64,000 nt of DNA from Moringa oleifera. Lineage: Eukaryota > Streptophyta > Magnoliopsida > Brassicales > Moringaceae. Shown here piece after piece: positions 1 to 12,814 of this stretch. The notes under the pieces are model-generated. The model saw nothing but the letters and a program-made list of their open reading frames with translations, searched no databases and was not told where the DNA came from. The stretch covers positions 1,959,001 through 2,023,000 of the forward strand of contig JAJFZO010000724.1 of NCBI GenBank assembly GCA_021397835.1, written 5' to 3'. A program made the position numbers and the translations under genes. Position 1 is the first letter of the stretch, and each line of letters starts with the position of its first letter.

Positions 1-471
1 CCAGATCGCCACCAGGGCTCTTCCAAGGTACCTATGTCTGTCCGTTGACTTGTATCTCCACTTCTTGTCTTGCTGCTCTTATATGTTGTGAACTTAGTGG
101 GTCGACTCATAGAATATAGGTTGCACCAAATGGTTGATTTCTTAAGATGGGGAAGATAGAAGTTGGTTTCTTTGTGTGAAACTGACATGAAAGCATGCTT
201 CTCTATCAAGAGCAAGGACACGCTTCATTTGATTGAATCTGTTTCTTGTTTGATGTTTCTGGATTTTTCTTTTCCTTGTTGTATGCTGATGAATTATATT
301 ATGTACACATCAAATGCTGTAATCTGATTTTTGTTCATAATTTTAAATTATCATGGTCATTTGCATTCTTCTATCATAACCATTGTACTTGAGCAGGCTG
401 TTGCGGAGGAAAAATTCAAGCTTTGCAGTGCCGCGTATCAATCTTTATGTGATAAGCTGGCTGTGGATTAA
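1..471 (+). CDS. DnaJ (J-domain) protein, last two exons
   Basis: Partial gene entering from the left edge. One exon ends at 27 (GT donor at 28-29) and the last exon runs 397-471 after an AG acceptor, with stop TAA 469-471. The joined reading frame is in phase and begins P-D-R-H-Q, the right half of the diagnostic HPD loop of J domains. Helix III follows (A-E-E-K-F-K then A-Y-x-x-L), ending C-D-K-L-A-V-D. J domains recruit Hsp70 and stimulate its ATPase. The protein stops right after the J domain, so the J domain is C-terminal, as in one class of plant DnaJ proteins. The rest of the gene lies outside the window, so the subfamily cannot be named. The intron (28-396) is T-rich as expected. Confidence 0.82.
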
Positions 472-1020
472 GGATTCTCCAAAGGCATGCTAAACATGAA
501 CCCATGTCCATTTACATTGCTTCTGTCCTTGGGCATTCGAACATCAGTGACAGCTAGTTGCAGTTAGCTCAATTTTTGTAGTTTTTGGGAATGGCACTGG
601 AATTACCAGCATTGCATATCAGGAGGACTGTAGCATGAAACAACTAGCTGCTGATGGCCGGAATTTCTTGATTTATCTTAAAGGATGTCAAGAGTTTTTC
701 ATGTATTGTCCCTTTTCCCTTTTGTAGCTGATAGCTAGTTTTAATGATAACACTGATCATCATGGATTACTGATTCTAAAACCAGGATGCAAGTTTATAC
801 TGCTATTACAATATAGTTTAACAACAGGATTCCGTACAAACATTGGTAATCATGTTTCAGCAGAGTTTGGTCTGCTTAAACCTGCAAAGTTGGCTTAGAA
901 GCATATACGGAGTGCTTGCATCCGGAATGAATCAGAGCTCTTTCTTTCTGTACTTGGTTGTATTTAAATCATAGAGAGTTTACCCCGTCTTTCTGGGTTT
1001 GCTTTTAGTGAAGTTAGAGA
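472..1020 (+). other. Probable 3' UTR of the DnaJ gene
   Basis: Non-coding stretch of moderate GC directly after the DnaJ stop codon. No open frame of note and no repeat is visible. Base composition changes sharply to very AT-rich spacer after about 1130, so the transcript probably ends in this stretch. The exact polyadenylation site cannot be fixed. Confidence 0.4.
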
Positions 1021-1139
1021 ATTCAACCCAGCATTTGACATCATTTACTTAAAAGGTGTCATACATTTTGCTTTGAAACATGCCGAGTCCCATAGAGATG
1101 TGGCAAACTCGGACTTACATTTTTTTGTAGATTTATATC

Positions 1140-2000
1140 AAAATAAATTTTGAATGATATCTATTTATAATATAAATTTTGATGTATTGATTGATTAATT
1201 TATTTTTTTAATTTTAAAATTAAAAATATTTAAATTAAAAATTTTACATGATAAATTTTTAATTGAAATTAATTATAATGTAAAAATAATTAAATTATCA
1301 TTATAAAAAGTAAAATTTTGATAGTAATAAAATGTTTTTAAAATTTAAATATAACGAAAATATTTTTAATTAATAATATTTAAATTAATAAATCAAAATT
1401 AAATATACTTTTTTTTTCACGTCAAATTTAATCTTATAATAAATCAAAATTTTTTGATTCAATAATTTTTCAAAAAAGAAAAGAAATGAAATGTGAGCCC
1501 TATTTTGATTATAGAGTAAATATCATTTAAAATCTTAAGTTTTATTCTCTCTTTCACATCAAATTTTAACTTTTAAAAAATTTTCAAATAAATTTGAATT
1601 ATTAATTTAGATCACATTGAATTATATCAAAAAAATTTAACAATTAACAATATTTAAATTAAAAATCTTTTACAATAAATTTTAGTTTAAAATTTTTCAC
1701 AGATGTAACTAAATATTCTAGGTACCATTACAAAAAAAGAAAATCGTACTAAAAATATATTTTTAAAAAAGTTAAACTATCAAAAATCTTAAAAATTTAT
1801 AAAAATCACTCGGTAATAAAAAATTATTCAAATTTAATAAATGAAATGAAAATTAAGTTTAGAATCTTTTTAAATAATTTTTTAAGCATTTTATTAACAA
1901 AAATACTAATAATTTTTTATAATTATTTTCATTAAGGTTTAATTTGGATAAAATTAAAAGATAAAGGTTTATTTGGAGATATTTTAAAAGTTAAGATTTA
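1140..2000. repeat. AT-rich dispersed repeat, two adjacent copies
   Basis: Two neighbouring segments (about 1140-1430 and 1530-1990) share an ordered series of AT-rich blocks, such as TATTTAAATTAAAAAT, then an AATAAATTTT block, then AAAAATTATTCAAATTT. The same order recurs at about 34370-34770, 57110-57560 and 58470-58920. The copies are collinear, not just similar in composition. No reading frame or terminal repeat is recognised. Probably an old non-autonomous element family. Confidence 0.4.
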
Positions 2001-2345
2001 ATTAAAAAGAAAGCATAAAATATAAGATTTAAAATAATATTTATCTTTTATTATATTATAAAAATAACCTTTTTTAATAAGAAATGACACTTATCTTTAT
2101 ATATAAATCATAAGTATCTCAATTTGATTTAAAAATTTTTCTTTTTTTAAAAAAAAAATTCTTATAATCTTAACTTTCTTTGTATCTTAACTTGATCAAA
2201 ATTTATTTCATTTTTTTTTTCAAATTTGTTATCATCTTAACTTTCCCTTTGTAATCAAATTCTTCTTTAACTCAATCTTTTCATCATCTAATCTAGTTAT
2301 ATTAAAAATCCAGTAATACTTTGATTAAACTTTGGTTAGGATAAT

Positions 2346-2398
2346 TTTTCTCTCCTTAGTGAGAGTTAGTGGTTTTCTCTCCCTAATGAGAGTATAGT
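2346..2398 (+). repeat. Two-copy 27-bp tandem repeat at the LINE 5' end
   Basis: Two adjacent units, 2346-2372 and 2373-2398, each begin TTTTCTCTCC and contain a small CTCTC...GAGAG stem. They sit just upstream of the first LINE reading frame, so they may be the remains of its 5' UTR. Confidence 0.4.
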
Positions 2399-2432
2399 CA
2401 TTTCTTCTAGAAAGTTCTTTTGTTTTTTCAAA

Positions 2433-3081
2433 GTGTGTAGAACGGAGTGGCAGTTGGTTGAATTGACTATCTCAATGGAGAATGAGGAGGAGCTTATGCT
2501 GGAAGGGGACCAACTGAAAAATGGCCTCAATGGTAAACTTTGCCTGATGGGAAAATTTATTACCAATAGAATCATAAACTTTAATGCAATAAGGAACAGA
2601 ATGGCTAGCATATGGCGCCTTTATATGTATAAAAGAAGTATCATCTCATTTGTTTATTTTTCAATTCTTCTACATTGTGGATATGAGGAGAATTTTAGAT
2701 GGTGGCCCATGGTTTTTTGATAATTATGTGTTGGATCTTTATCATCTGCATCCAGGAGAAGTATCAGCTAGTGTTCCTTTTACTCATGTGACTTTCTGGA
2801 TTCAAGTACGTGATCTATTAGTAGACTTTATGTCTGTTAATGTGGGACAAAAATTAGGAAATTTCATCGAAACTTTCATGGATTATGATGTGAGCAACAA
2901 TTCAAAGATATGAAAGAGCTATATGAGAATAAGAGTTACTATTGACATTAGCTTACCATTGAAACGAAGGAAGAAAATTTGATAACCACAAGGTGACTGG
3001 TTCCTGGTTTGGTTCAAATATGAACAACTAAGCATGTTTTGCTTTCTCTGTGGATGCCTTGGCCACATAGATAGTTATTGT
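2433..3081 (+). pseudogene. LINE ORF1 (DUF4283 plus CCHC knuckle) remnant
   Basis: Open segments 2433-2720 and 2650-2913 lie in different frames but together form one plant LINE ORF1-like domain. It includes the characteristic stretch G-G-P-W-F-F-D-N-Y near 2699-2726. In LINEs this protein binds RNA and packages the element. Downstream, after a few stops, codons at 3040-3081 spell a CCHC knuckle with all four ligands. A frameshift near 2615-2690 and stops after 2910 show it is dead. Confidence 0.7.
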
Positions 3082-3645
3082 GGGAACCTTTTTTTGATTA
3101 ATGGCGATCAGTTGGAAAAAGACTAGGGCATATGGCTGAGAGCTTTAGCTAGGAAATTTACTGGAAACGATGAAGAAAGATGGCTTTGGGATGGCTCGGG
3201 TCAAATGGAGTTTAAAGAGGATTTGATTTCAAAAGCAGAGACGATTCAAAGAGATTCAGCCTTATCGATGAGGTATTTAAATGGGGTTTAGGGGAGATCT
3301 TTGAAAAGAAAAGGAACAATTAAGTATAATTTCAATAAAGATCTGGCAAGAGAAGATCTACCTCTTACAGTAGCTATAATGAAGCTGGTGGACTAGGCTT
3401 GCAAGTTGGTTTCACTCAAGGTCCTATTTCTGACCAAGATGAGATAGAAAGTGACTATCTTAGGTTTGAAAATAGTGATGATCGAAAAAAGAAAAGAGTT
3501 AAGGTACAAACACATAACCATACATTAAACACATAACATCTATAGATACTTAACAAGAGGTCAACGTACGTGAGAGATTTTTGATTGAAGATGGTTCATC
3601 ATCATTATCATCGACAAAACTTGGAAATCAAGTCCATTAAGCACC

Positions 3646-6600
3646 ATGAAAATCTTAAGCTAGAATTGCTAGGGAATTAGCAATTCTTTAATAGTATTAG
3701 CTATCTAGGAGCTAGTGAAATCAAAAGGGCAAGAGGTGGTGATTTTAATCGAAACTTAGGCGGATCAAAGGAGAATAGAAAGAATAAGGGATAGTTAGGC
3801 TTTGAGGGAGCCTTTGAAGTATACAATAAAGGTCTTGGTAGGGGCTTGGTAATTTTTCAGGGGAGAAAAGAGCATTATAACATTCTCAATTTCTTTCAGA
3901 ATCATATTGATGTGGAGATAGCAGTATATAGAAGTGTAGCTTAGAGGTTTATGATGTTTTATGGTTTTCCAGAACTAGCCAAGTAAAAGGAGTCTTAGAG
4001 ACTATTAAGAACATTACATGAAATATCTCTATTACCACGGTTATGCATGGAAGACTTCAGCGATATCCTACACCCAAGTGAGAAACTAGGTAGACTTCCT
4101 AGCCTAACTGGTTAATCAGAGGCTTTAGAGAGGTAGTGGGTGAATGTCGTTTGAAGGATGTGAAAATGCAAGATCATCAATTTACTTGGAAGAGAGGAAG
4201 AGGACTAGATAACTAGGTTACAGAATGCCTGAACAGAGTTTTTGCTAATAAAGATATATTTTCTTTATTTTTAGAAGCAAGATTATTTAATTTGGTGGCT
4301 TTTTACTTGGATCATTCTTCAATTCTCTCGGAAACATAGGTATAATTTTAGCATTATGTTTTAAGAATTACTGACTTCGTGAGCCTAATTTAGCTGAATT
4401 GGTTGAGTCGTGTTAGTTAAAATCTAAAAGACAAAATATTCCTAGTAAATTGTCCTTTTGTAGGAAGATTTCGTTTGATTGAGGAAGGAATTTGGCTAGG
4501 AAATTTTCAAAAAGAATTCAAAACCAAAGACAATTAATGGAAAACTTTAGAATGGATAGCCATGCTAAAGATAGATTTGAAAAGGAAAAGAACATACTAT
4601 ACTTATTATTATAACAGCAAGAAGATTACTAAAAGCAAAGGGCCAACAGTTTTTGGTTAGCAAATGATGATAGAAACACAAATTATTTTCATAGTATAGC
4701 ATCCACTAGATAACGTACTAATAAGATCTAGAGTTAATATATTGAATATGGGGAGTTGGTGGAAAAAGAGGAGGATTTATCTCTCTTAATTTAGAATTAC
4801 TTTAATGAACTTTTTGTAGCACCCATAAATTATTCAAAAAATGTCTAAAGTCTTTTCGAGCAAAGGATTAGTCAAGAGGATAACTAGTTTTTGTTAGAGG
4901 AGTTCACTTTGAGGATAACCAAGTTTTGGGTCGAGTTTTTTTTCAAAGATTTTAAGGGATACTAAGCAAAGATATTTTCTCCTTAGTTGTGCATTGGCTA
5001 AAACATAAGGAATTTCCTCTTGAACTAAATAATACCTCTATTATGTTAATTTCTAAGCGTGATATGCCTAAAAATGTGAAAGATTTTCAACCAATTGCAT
5101 TATGTAATGTTGTCTACAAGATGGTGGCTAAAGTGCTTACTAATAGGTTGAAACTTTTGCTTTCAAAACTTGTAACTAAACCTTAATTTGCATTTGTGCT
5201 TAGAAGAATGATTATGGACAATATTTTAGTGGCTTTTGAGGCTGTGCATTATATGAAGAGGAAGACTAGAGGTAAATAGGAAGAGGTTGCTTTGAAGATT
5301 GATATTAATAAAGCCTATGACAAACTATTCTGGTCTTCCTTAGAGAAGATAATGGTAAAAAAGGTTTGCTAAAGACTAGATTAAGATAATAATGCTATGT
5401 GTCACAACTGTCTTTTACAAAGTTGTTTTTAATGGGAGAGAGGTAGGCTTACCATACCCAAGAGGGGATTACGACAAGGAGATTCTCTATCTCCATATCT
5501 TTTCATTCTTTGTGTTAAGGGCCTGTCAATGCTAATTAAGAATGCTGAAAAGAAGGGTGATTTACATGGTTGTAAGGTTTCCAAGAAAGCTCCTTTAATA
5601 TCTCATTTACTATTTGTTGATAATTCATTTTTCTTTTTCTAAGTTACTATAAAAAAGGCTGAAAATATTATCGAGATCTTAAGGGACTATGAATTAACTT
5701 CTAGATAGATAGTTAATTTCCAAAAGTCTAAAATAATATTCAACTCGAATATACGTAAACATATTAAAGGCTTGAAATTAAATAAGTTGGCAATTCATGT
5801 TACCATGGATACAAGCAAGTATTTAGGTCTGCCATCTCTTCTTGGTAAGAATAAAAATGTTATCTTTAACTTTGTTAAGGAAAGAGTTAAAGGATTCATG
5901 GTTGGAAAAATAAATTGCTTTCAAGAGCTAGAAAAGAGATCTTGATCAAAACTATAATTCAGGTAATTCTAACTTACTATGTGAATACTTTTCTAGTCTT
6001 TATTTCTATGTGTGAGGAGATCCAAAGAATGTTAAATTCTTTTTGATGGGGATCAAATTAGAATGAAGGAAAAGGATTGCATTGGTTAAACTGAAAGAGA
6101 ATATGCAGTAGAAAAACCATGAAGGGATGGGTTTTAAAAGCCTACATGAGTTGGATTTGGCTTTGTTAGCTAAAAAGTGGTGAAGATTAATCTTTGATCC
6201 TGACTCTTTAGTAGGAAGGCTTTTCAAAGTTAGATACTTTCCTATAAAGGATTTCTTGAGAGCTAGTTTGAGGTCTTCACTTAGAGAAGTAACTAGAGTG
6301 CTAGGCTAATACTTAAGAGAAACTGTAGGTGAAGAATTGGAAGAGGTAACTAGGACCTAATCTAGGGAGATCCTTAGCTTAAGAATCCATAAAATTTCAA
6401 AATTGAATTCCCCATTGAGCAAAACCTTAATGCACTATTGTAAAGGATTTGTGGATCCCACAACTTCATCCTAGGATAAAGATTTAATCAAGGAGCCATT
6501 TAGGGAAAAAGATGTTGATGAGATCTTTAAAATAGTGATGAGTAACAATCTTAAAGAAGATAAAATCATTTGGTATTATAGTCAAGATGAAAAATACGTG

Positions 6601-7491
6601 GTTAGATTTAGTTATAGGGTAGCAATGGATGTACTAAATGAGAATGTTAAAGGATGCGAGATGTCTGTATGGAATTTGAAGCTACCTCCAAAGGTAAAAC
6701 AATTCATCTAGAGATTATGCAAAGGCTATCAACCTACAAGAGATAAGCTACTAGCCAGATGGTATGACATAATTGTGAATGTGCTTTCTGTAGAGCAAAG
6801 GTTAAGGATTTGTGGCACTTCTTTATAAGCTACCCTTTTGTTAAAAGTTGTTGGTTAGAAGCATACTCCATTAACATATCAATTTCTAACGAATGCTTTG
6901 TGGAATGGTTTTTCAAAGCTGGAAACTTTAGTGCGTACTTAAGACTTAAATTTTGTATGATGTTATGAATAATCTGGGCTTCTAAAACTACCAAAATCTA
7001 GAATGACATTAATTTTTCCTCTTGTAACTAGTAAAATCTAGGTTGAAATTCATGAAAACATGGAAGGCAGCAAAGGTGCTCACTGGTGGTGCCAAGGGAA
7101 AAGTTTCTAAAAAGTCAATTGACAAATGAAGGAAACCTTCCTTTATTTGTTGAAAGGACATACTGATACTGTCATTTTTAGTAATATGAATCTAATAGGT
7201 ATGGCATTAGTTATTAGAAATGATCATGGAGAATTTATCAAAGGCATATCCAAAACCATGGAAGGTAGTATGTCACTTAAGAAAGTAGAGGCCTGGGCAT
7301 TAAGTGAAGCAGACTCTATGAAAGTGATACGGGCAATGAGGTCAACTACTGAAAATTTGTATGAATTTGGTATGTTGATTAGTGAATGCAAATCTATTTT
7401 TCTCAATATGAATAACTCTTCTATTATCCATATAAATAGACAAGCTACTATGGCTACACATACTTTAGCAAGGAATCATATTACATGCTGA
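3646..7491 (+). pseudogene. LINE ORF2 (EN-RT-RNase H) remnant
   Basis: The ATG at 3646 opens the endonuclease motif M-K-I-L-S-(W)-N-C, with Trp replaced by TAG at 3661-3663. The RT fingers are clear at 4989-5186 (I-A-L-C-N-V-V-Y-K, then V-L-T-N-R-L). The motif around D-I-N-K-A-Y-D follows near 5300 and the active site at 5613-5624 is F-V-D-N instead of F-x-D-D. The last open segment, 7126-7491, resembles the RNase H domain appended to plant L1 elements. Stops at 4214, 5277 and 5706 each replace a residue that is Gln in related elements (CAG or CAA to TAG). Confidence 0.75.
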
Positions 7492-7589
7492 TCTAGTTGT
7501 TTAGGATAAGCCTTTTATTTCTATAAATACTTATCTATTATATGATATTAATTGAATAAGATCCATTATTTTGTTTTAAAAAATTAAAT

Positions 7590-8590
7590 TACAGATAGAA
7601 TGAATAACTAAAAATTGATTGGATAATCCAAAAAATAGTATATATTTATGTATTTTTATTATTATTTTATATAATTTTTGATAATTAAAAAAAAGTGATG
7701 CTTGTATCTTGTTGTTACCGCATTTTGACCATGCTAGTTTTCTAATGAATGAACTACAGTAAATAGTGATTGGCCATTACTCTAGTCACAAAGCCCATGC
7801 ATTACATGGAGTAACGACTGATACAATGAGAGGATCAGTTTTAATCTAGTTTAGTTTTCTATATAAGAAAGAAGAGTAGGAGACCAAACAAGATCATCCT
7901 CGCGAGATCTACAGATCGTTATAGTTTGATAGATGGATCGGCCTCGTCTGGCCTCCCTTTCTTATAGTGATCGCTAATCATGGCTTGTTTGCTAGAAAGT
8001 TGGCATGGCTTAAATAAGATTGCAGGTAAGATGCGACCATCTACCTTATGCTAAATGTGGTACGGCGAACCATAAAGATTGACTTGACTTTGATTTACTT
8101 AGTTCATCAAACAGTGTAAGGAACTCTGTTATTGAAAGTATTCCTTGAAGTTTTTCAACTTGAGTTCTATTTCATGAAATATATGGCAGTTAATTTTTCT
8201 TGACCTTGAAGGTGATAATGAAGCCAACAAACATAGTGTTGTGGCATGCACATTCTTAATTAGGACGAAAATAGAGAATCATCAAAACAAGCTAGCAATA
8301 ATGATCTAAGACCATGCATTTACATCATGAAACCCGAGTATGAGTGATATCATTTAATGCTTTCACCATTATCCTTGAAAAGTAAATCACAATCCTAGTT
8401 GAATGTGAGTTCTTTCATCGCCTTGAATTCTGTAAGATTGGCTTGTGAGTACTTAGCCAATTCTTTTCTTTTTTTTTAATGAAGCTCTAGAAATAATTAG
8501 AATCAGATAGTTAGTTGGGATTATGTTGAAAGAGTTATATGTTTAAGAGGTTTATATATTTTGTAACGTAAAAGAAGAGTGACTTGTTAT
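7590..8590. other. Intergenic, no feature recognised
   Basis: Moderately AT-rich spacer between the LINE tail and the tandem duplication. A GC-richer patch near 7890-7960 has no open frame and no repeat partner that I can see. Confidence 0.3.
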
Positions 8591-8594
8591 TTCA

Positions 8595-9170
8595 CAGCAA
8601 CAATTGACTAGGAAATTCTTGTGCTTTTTTCAATCAAAGCACATTGTAAATAATTTCTAAATATTTCGTGTCACCCATCTATAGCTAAACTTAGAATCGC
8701 CAACTTTATCACCTATTATTTGCCCCAAAACTTAGCCTTCCTCTTTCTCACTATTAATATTTTTATATGTCTATTTTCTTTCCTTTTTCTATAAATAATC
8801 ACAATCTTTTTTTTTTGGATTTTTTTTGGTAAATAATCAAAATCAAATCGTATTTTTTTCTTATTTTAAGATGAATTTTGCAGCAACAATGGACATTAAG
8901 AAGTTCTTATGCACTTACATTTTATTTCTTTCCTTTAACAATAAACATTTTCTGAATTTTTCATGTCACCCATTTCTAGCCAAACTTGGAATCTCCAATT
9001 CTATCACCCATGATTTGGCCCAAATCTTAGCTTGCTTCTTTGTCTATATTAATGTTTTTATATGTCTACTTGTTTTCCCTTTTTTTGTGTAAATAATCAT
9101 TACCTACTTCCTTTTTTTTTTTTTGTAAATAATCAAAATCAAATTGTGAGTTTTTTCTTATTGTAATATG
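8595..9170. repeat. Imperfect tandem duplication, ~290-bp unit
   Basis: Copy 1 (about 8595-8880) and copy 2 (about 8881-9170) share an ordered series of blocks: CAGCAACAAT, TGTCACCCAT, then CAAACTT or TAAACTT, TTTTTATATGTCTA, and TAAATAATCAAAATCAAAT. Offsets between matching blocks are 286-298 bp. Differences are scattered, so the duplication is old. The open segment 8826-9092 lies across it and is not a credible gene. Confidence 0.6.
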
Positions 9171-11215
9171 ATTGACTTGGTTATTTATTTAGTTACCCTT
9201 TCTTGCATTTACTTTAAAACTTATGGCAATTTGCATATATTGCATGCCATTGAGTATTGCAAAACAAATCCACTTAACATAATTTATGGAGCATAAGTGG
9301 AAGAAAAAAAGTAGGTGGATTTCATTCTCAATGTTCTTCATGATTTCTCAATAATTGACTAAACAAATACATATATATTCATTAGATCTACTTAATTGAC
9401 TTGATTTATTTGTTTACCTCAAGATTATGCCATACATGGCATGCCATTATTGCTAACATGCATTCTTAGGTTAAGAAAACATTAAAAAAAAAAAAGTATA
9501 TGTAAGTAGTGTTTTGTAATCTACATCTCTTTCTTCTTGTTTCTTGTTTTTATTTTTTCTTATTTTTAATAATATTTAAAATATTTTCATTACTTTATTT
9601 ATGCAATTAATAATGTGATTTGATAAATTGATTGTACATTATTTATTTTATTCATTTTTTTATAATTTTACAAAAATATTATGTTAAAATGCAGATAAAT
9701 GGCAGGCAAATATCAAGACAACCATTTTTTAGTTAAAATCTTATTATGAGGTAATATTCATAAGGTAGTTGCTTAAATTCAAAAGAAGTTACATTCATTA
9801 CAGAAAAAAGTGAGAGAAATGAGAGAACTTATACTAAGGTATTCTATCTTCGGTAGATAAGTATTCAATTTGCCAAGTCTTATTTAAATATCTAGTAGTT
9901 TCATATATGCAATATTATTAAGAGAGGTTGATATGTTAGATGAGGAAAAAGATGTTGATCTCATGAGATTTTTTTGGTAAGAGATAGAGTGTTAGAGTTC
10001 GGTATAACTGATATTTTAAGTATTACAAGCTTATATAGGGGAGATGTAGTATATCTTGATATCATTTCATCTTAGAAGTGAAAATTGTCTCTAAAGTATT
10101 TTTAACAATATCAAGAGATCATTATCGTTGACATAGTAGAAATGTTTTTTAGTTTACAAACATAGTCTAATGAAGACTTCATTAGCATGACCATGTTATA
10201 TTTTATCTAGAGTGGGTTAATATGTAAGGTTGAGAAAACATGGTTGACATGTATCATGTAACTTTTGTAAATCATTTATCTTTGTTGAGTTAGTTCACAT
10301 AAGTATGATTGAGTTTTGATATGACTTTGGACTCCTTGAAGAAATGTTTGATTAAATGGCAAAGAGTTGAACAACCATTTAGGAATAATACATATAGTTT
10401 ACAATGGTTTGATATATGTTTTTCATGTATGAATATGGTAATACTAATTGAGATTAGTTTTATTTATTCATTTTTTAAATAAATAACTAAATATATTATA
10501 TAGGTTTATACATTTGAAAAATTACCATTCGTGGGTTAGAAGTTTGCTTCATTGTGCGTCGAGTATGTTAAAGGTAACCCACTTATGTTAAAGTAGTAGA
10601 CTAATATAACATCCACCATAAAGCAAATTTGCATTTTGTTTGATACTCGTGAGGTAAGTAAATTTGAAATATTATAATATATTGTATATTATTCTAAAAT
10701 TAATTAAGAGAATGATTCAAATAGTGTGTTTTTTTTATTATAATAGGATAAAAATAAGATATTAAGTCATCACTTGTCCACATGAATGAGAATCCTAAAT
10801 CTCCTTTTAAGGAAGTACATAATATTATGCTTTAGCCAGATTGACTATTAGGGTTACTCCAAACTATTGTTTGGGGTCTTAGTCACCATTAATTGAGGCT
10901 ACCACCTTATGCTCCAATTGTATCGAGTACCCATATGGTCTCTCCCCAAAGTTAAACCATAAAAGAAACAATAAAAATAACTTAAGCATAAGAAGCACTC
11001 ACACAAGATGATAATGCGAAGATCAGATGATATTGAGGATGAGATAAAATCATCCTTTTATAAGTCTCAAGTGACAATAGATGAGATTTTGACATGCTTT
11101 TAAATTAGATCGATACATGCATCATATCCAAAAGATTGTAGTGATTAAGGACCTATACTTAATGATGATGAAATGATGATGACCATCAAAATACAAGTGA
11201 TCCTTGTCTATGTTA
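9171..11215. other. Intergenic AT-rich, no feature recognised
   Basis: About 2 kb with stops in all frames. No transposon motif, tRNA or gene could be supported. Part of it may be eroded retrotransposon linked to the gag-like scrap just to the right. Confidence 0.3.
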
Positions 11216-11461
11216 TCATACTAGTAACAAATCAAATATGGAAAGATAACATAAACAGAGATAAAGTGCTTGAGTCCAATAATTTTTTTCAAGATCAACT
11301 AATGATGACAAAGCTACTTCGTTAAACTCTATAGTTATGTTATCCCAAGATTTAGGAAACGTAGCAAAAATAAGTAGAATGCAGAGAGCTCCAAAAAGGT
11401 CGACGTTTCTGTGCTCGTAATACATTAATTTTATTAGGAAACAAATAAAGGCTTCAAGCAA
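11216..11461 (-). pseudogene. Possible copia gag fragment
   Basis: An 81-residue open segment contains a stretch around L-I-F-A-T-F-P-K-S-W-D-N-I. It resembles the L-L-x-S-L-P-x-S-W-D core of Ty1/copia Gag (UBN2/retrotran_gag domain), followed by a Leu-rich helix. No zinc knuckle or LTR was found beside it. It may be a chance resemblance. Confidence 0.3.
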
Positions 11462-11543
11462 TGATAGTGGGGTTATTAAGCTGACTCAATGTTATTATGA
11501 CCTTGATGAGCCATGTAGCCAAGAGAACAAGCATTGATTCAAA

Positions 11544-11546
11544 GAT

Positions 11547-11579
<33 letters not shown>

Positions 11580-11585
11580 TATATG
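11544..11585. repeat. (CATA)n/(AT)n microsatellite
   Basis: About eight ATAC units run directly into an AT dinucleotide tract. Likely polymorphic in length. Confidence 0.9.
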
Positions 11586-11589
11586 ATTA

Positions 11590-12814
11590 TGTCTATTCTA
11601 TTAACATAGTCATGCTCTTATTTTGTCTGATATATTGATTTTTTTTTTATTTTATAGTAGTGATTATAGGATCTTCACATTGATATGCATTTAATTTGTG
11701 AGTGTTGGAAAGAATCTATGCTTACTCATCCACGATCAATATGAAGAACTTTCGAATACTAAAAGCTATCTAACTTTTTACTAGTAGCAACTTAAAGTCG
11801 TACCTAATTAGAAAACACGTCAACAATCAAAATGGCTTATTTATTTTTATAATTTTGTTAAACTTATTTTTTTTTTGGATATTATATAGGTAATTTGTTT
11901 ATTAGATTAAATTAATTTATTTCACAATTAATTTTTAATAGACTTACATCATTAAATTAATTAATATTTATATGTATCACATGAATTCAAAATCAATTTC
12001 ATTTTAATGTCAATAAAAACATATTTATTTCTAAATTTTGTTGTTTGAAAGACAATCTTATTTATAAGTGAGGATTTTTAACTTACATTTTAAAATATTT
12101 TTATTTTTAAATTAAAAAATTATCAATTTGACTTATTTCCCATGATCATTATGTTAAAGACTTCCCCCGTTCATTTTTTTTTTTATTCCATAAGATATTT
12201 TCGTGTTCTATTTTTTGGTTGCATTTATATCATACAGATAAAAATTGATCCCAAAATTTTATAATATTTACAAATCATTAAAAATGACAACAAGAGTCAT
12301 TATATTAGAGGATGTAAAAAGACCAGATTTATGGAGTTTTTTTTTTTTTTTGTAACATAGTTAATCTTACTAGATTGATCTCTTTTAGTCAACTGGTCTG
12401 TTGCCTATCAATTCTTTTTTGCCATGAACAACATTTTTGCTTTGGAGCTAAAAGATGTTTCAAATTTAGTTGAGTTCCAAATTCAAAAATTCAAACGTGT
12501 AAGCTGAAAGGAATAAAAAGAGAAAGACGTCATAAGAGACCGTTTTGATTAGTTACTTTACATTCATGCAGACTGATATCTATGTCATGTTATTCTTAAC
12601 TATTGATTGTTCTAAATTAAATGAACCAAAAATTTCCCTTTCCTTTAAAATTTTTGAAAAAACATACTAAAAGTTTTGAATGTCCCGACTCTCGTCACTT
12701 GTCTCCATCACTATTCCTAAGTTCCTTATTCTCTTTAATGCTTTCTTGTCCTTTACATTCACTTTCTTAAGAAGTGAAAAATAAGTAGAGTAAAAGCTCA
12801 TATTTCCTTTTCAT
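11590..12814. other. Intergenic AT-rich, no feature recognised
   Basis: No gene, repeat pair or transposon domain seen. It contains a homopolymer T run near 12336-12350. Confidence 0.3.

Larger units (their letters stand above)
2372..7587 (+). mobile_element. L1-type LINE with RNase H domain, decayed
   Basis: Non-LTR retrotransposon, sense on +, about 5.2 kb. Recognisable parts in order: an ORF1 region similar to plant DUF4283 (2433-2913, with a frameshift near 2615-2690); a CCHC zinc knuckle at 3040-3081 (C-F-L-C-x4-H-x4-C); an ORF2 start at 3646 (M-K-I-L-S, then a TAG where the endonuclease normally has Trp); endonuclease remnants to about 4350; reverse transcriptase (about 4990-5700); zf-RVT-like Cys/Trp region (about 6650-6850); and an RNase H-like end at 7126-7491. 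It closes with an A-rich tail near 7575-7587. Many in-frame stops and shifts make it non-functional. The catalytic F/Y-x-D-D reads F-V-D-N at 5613-5624. No target-site duplication was found. Confidence 0.85.
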
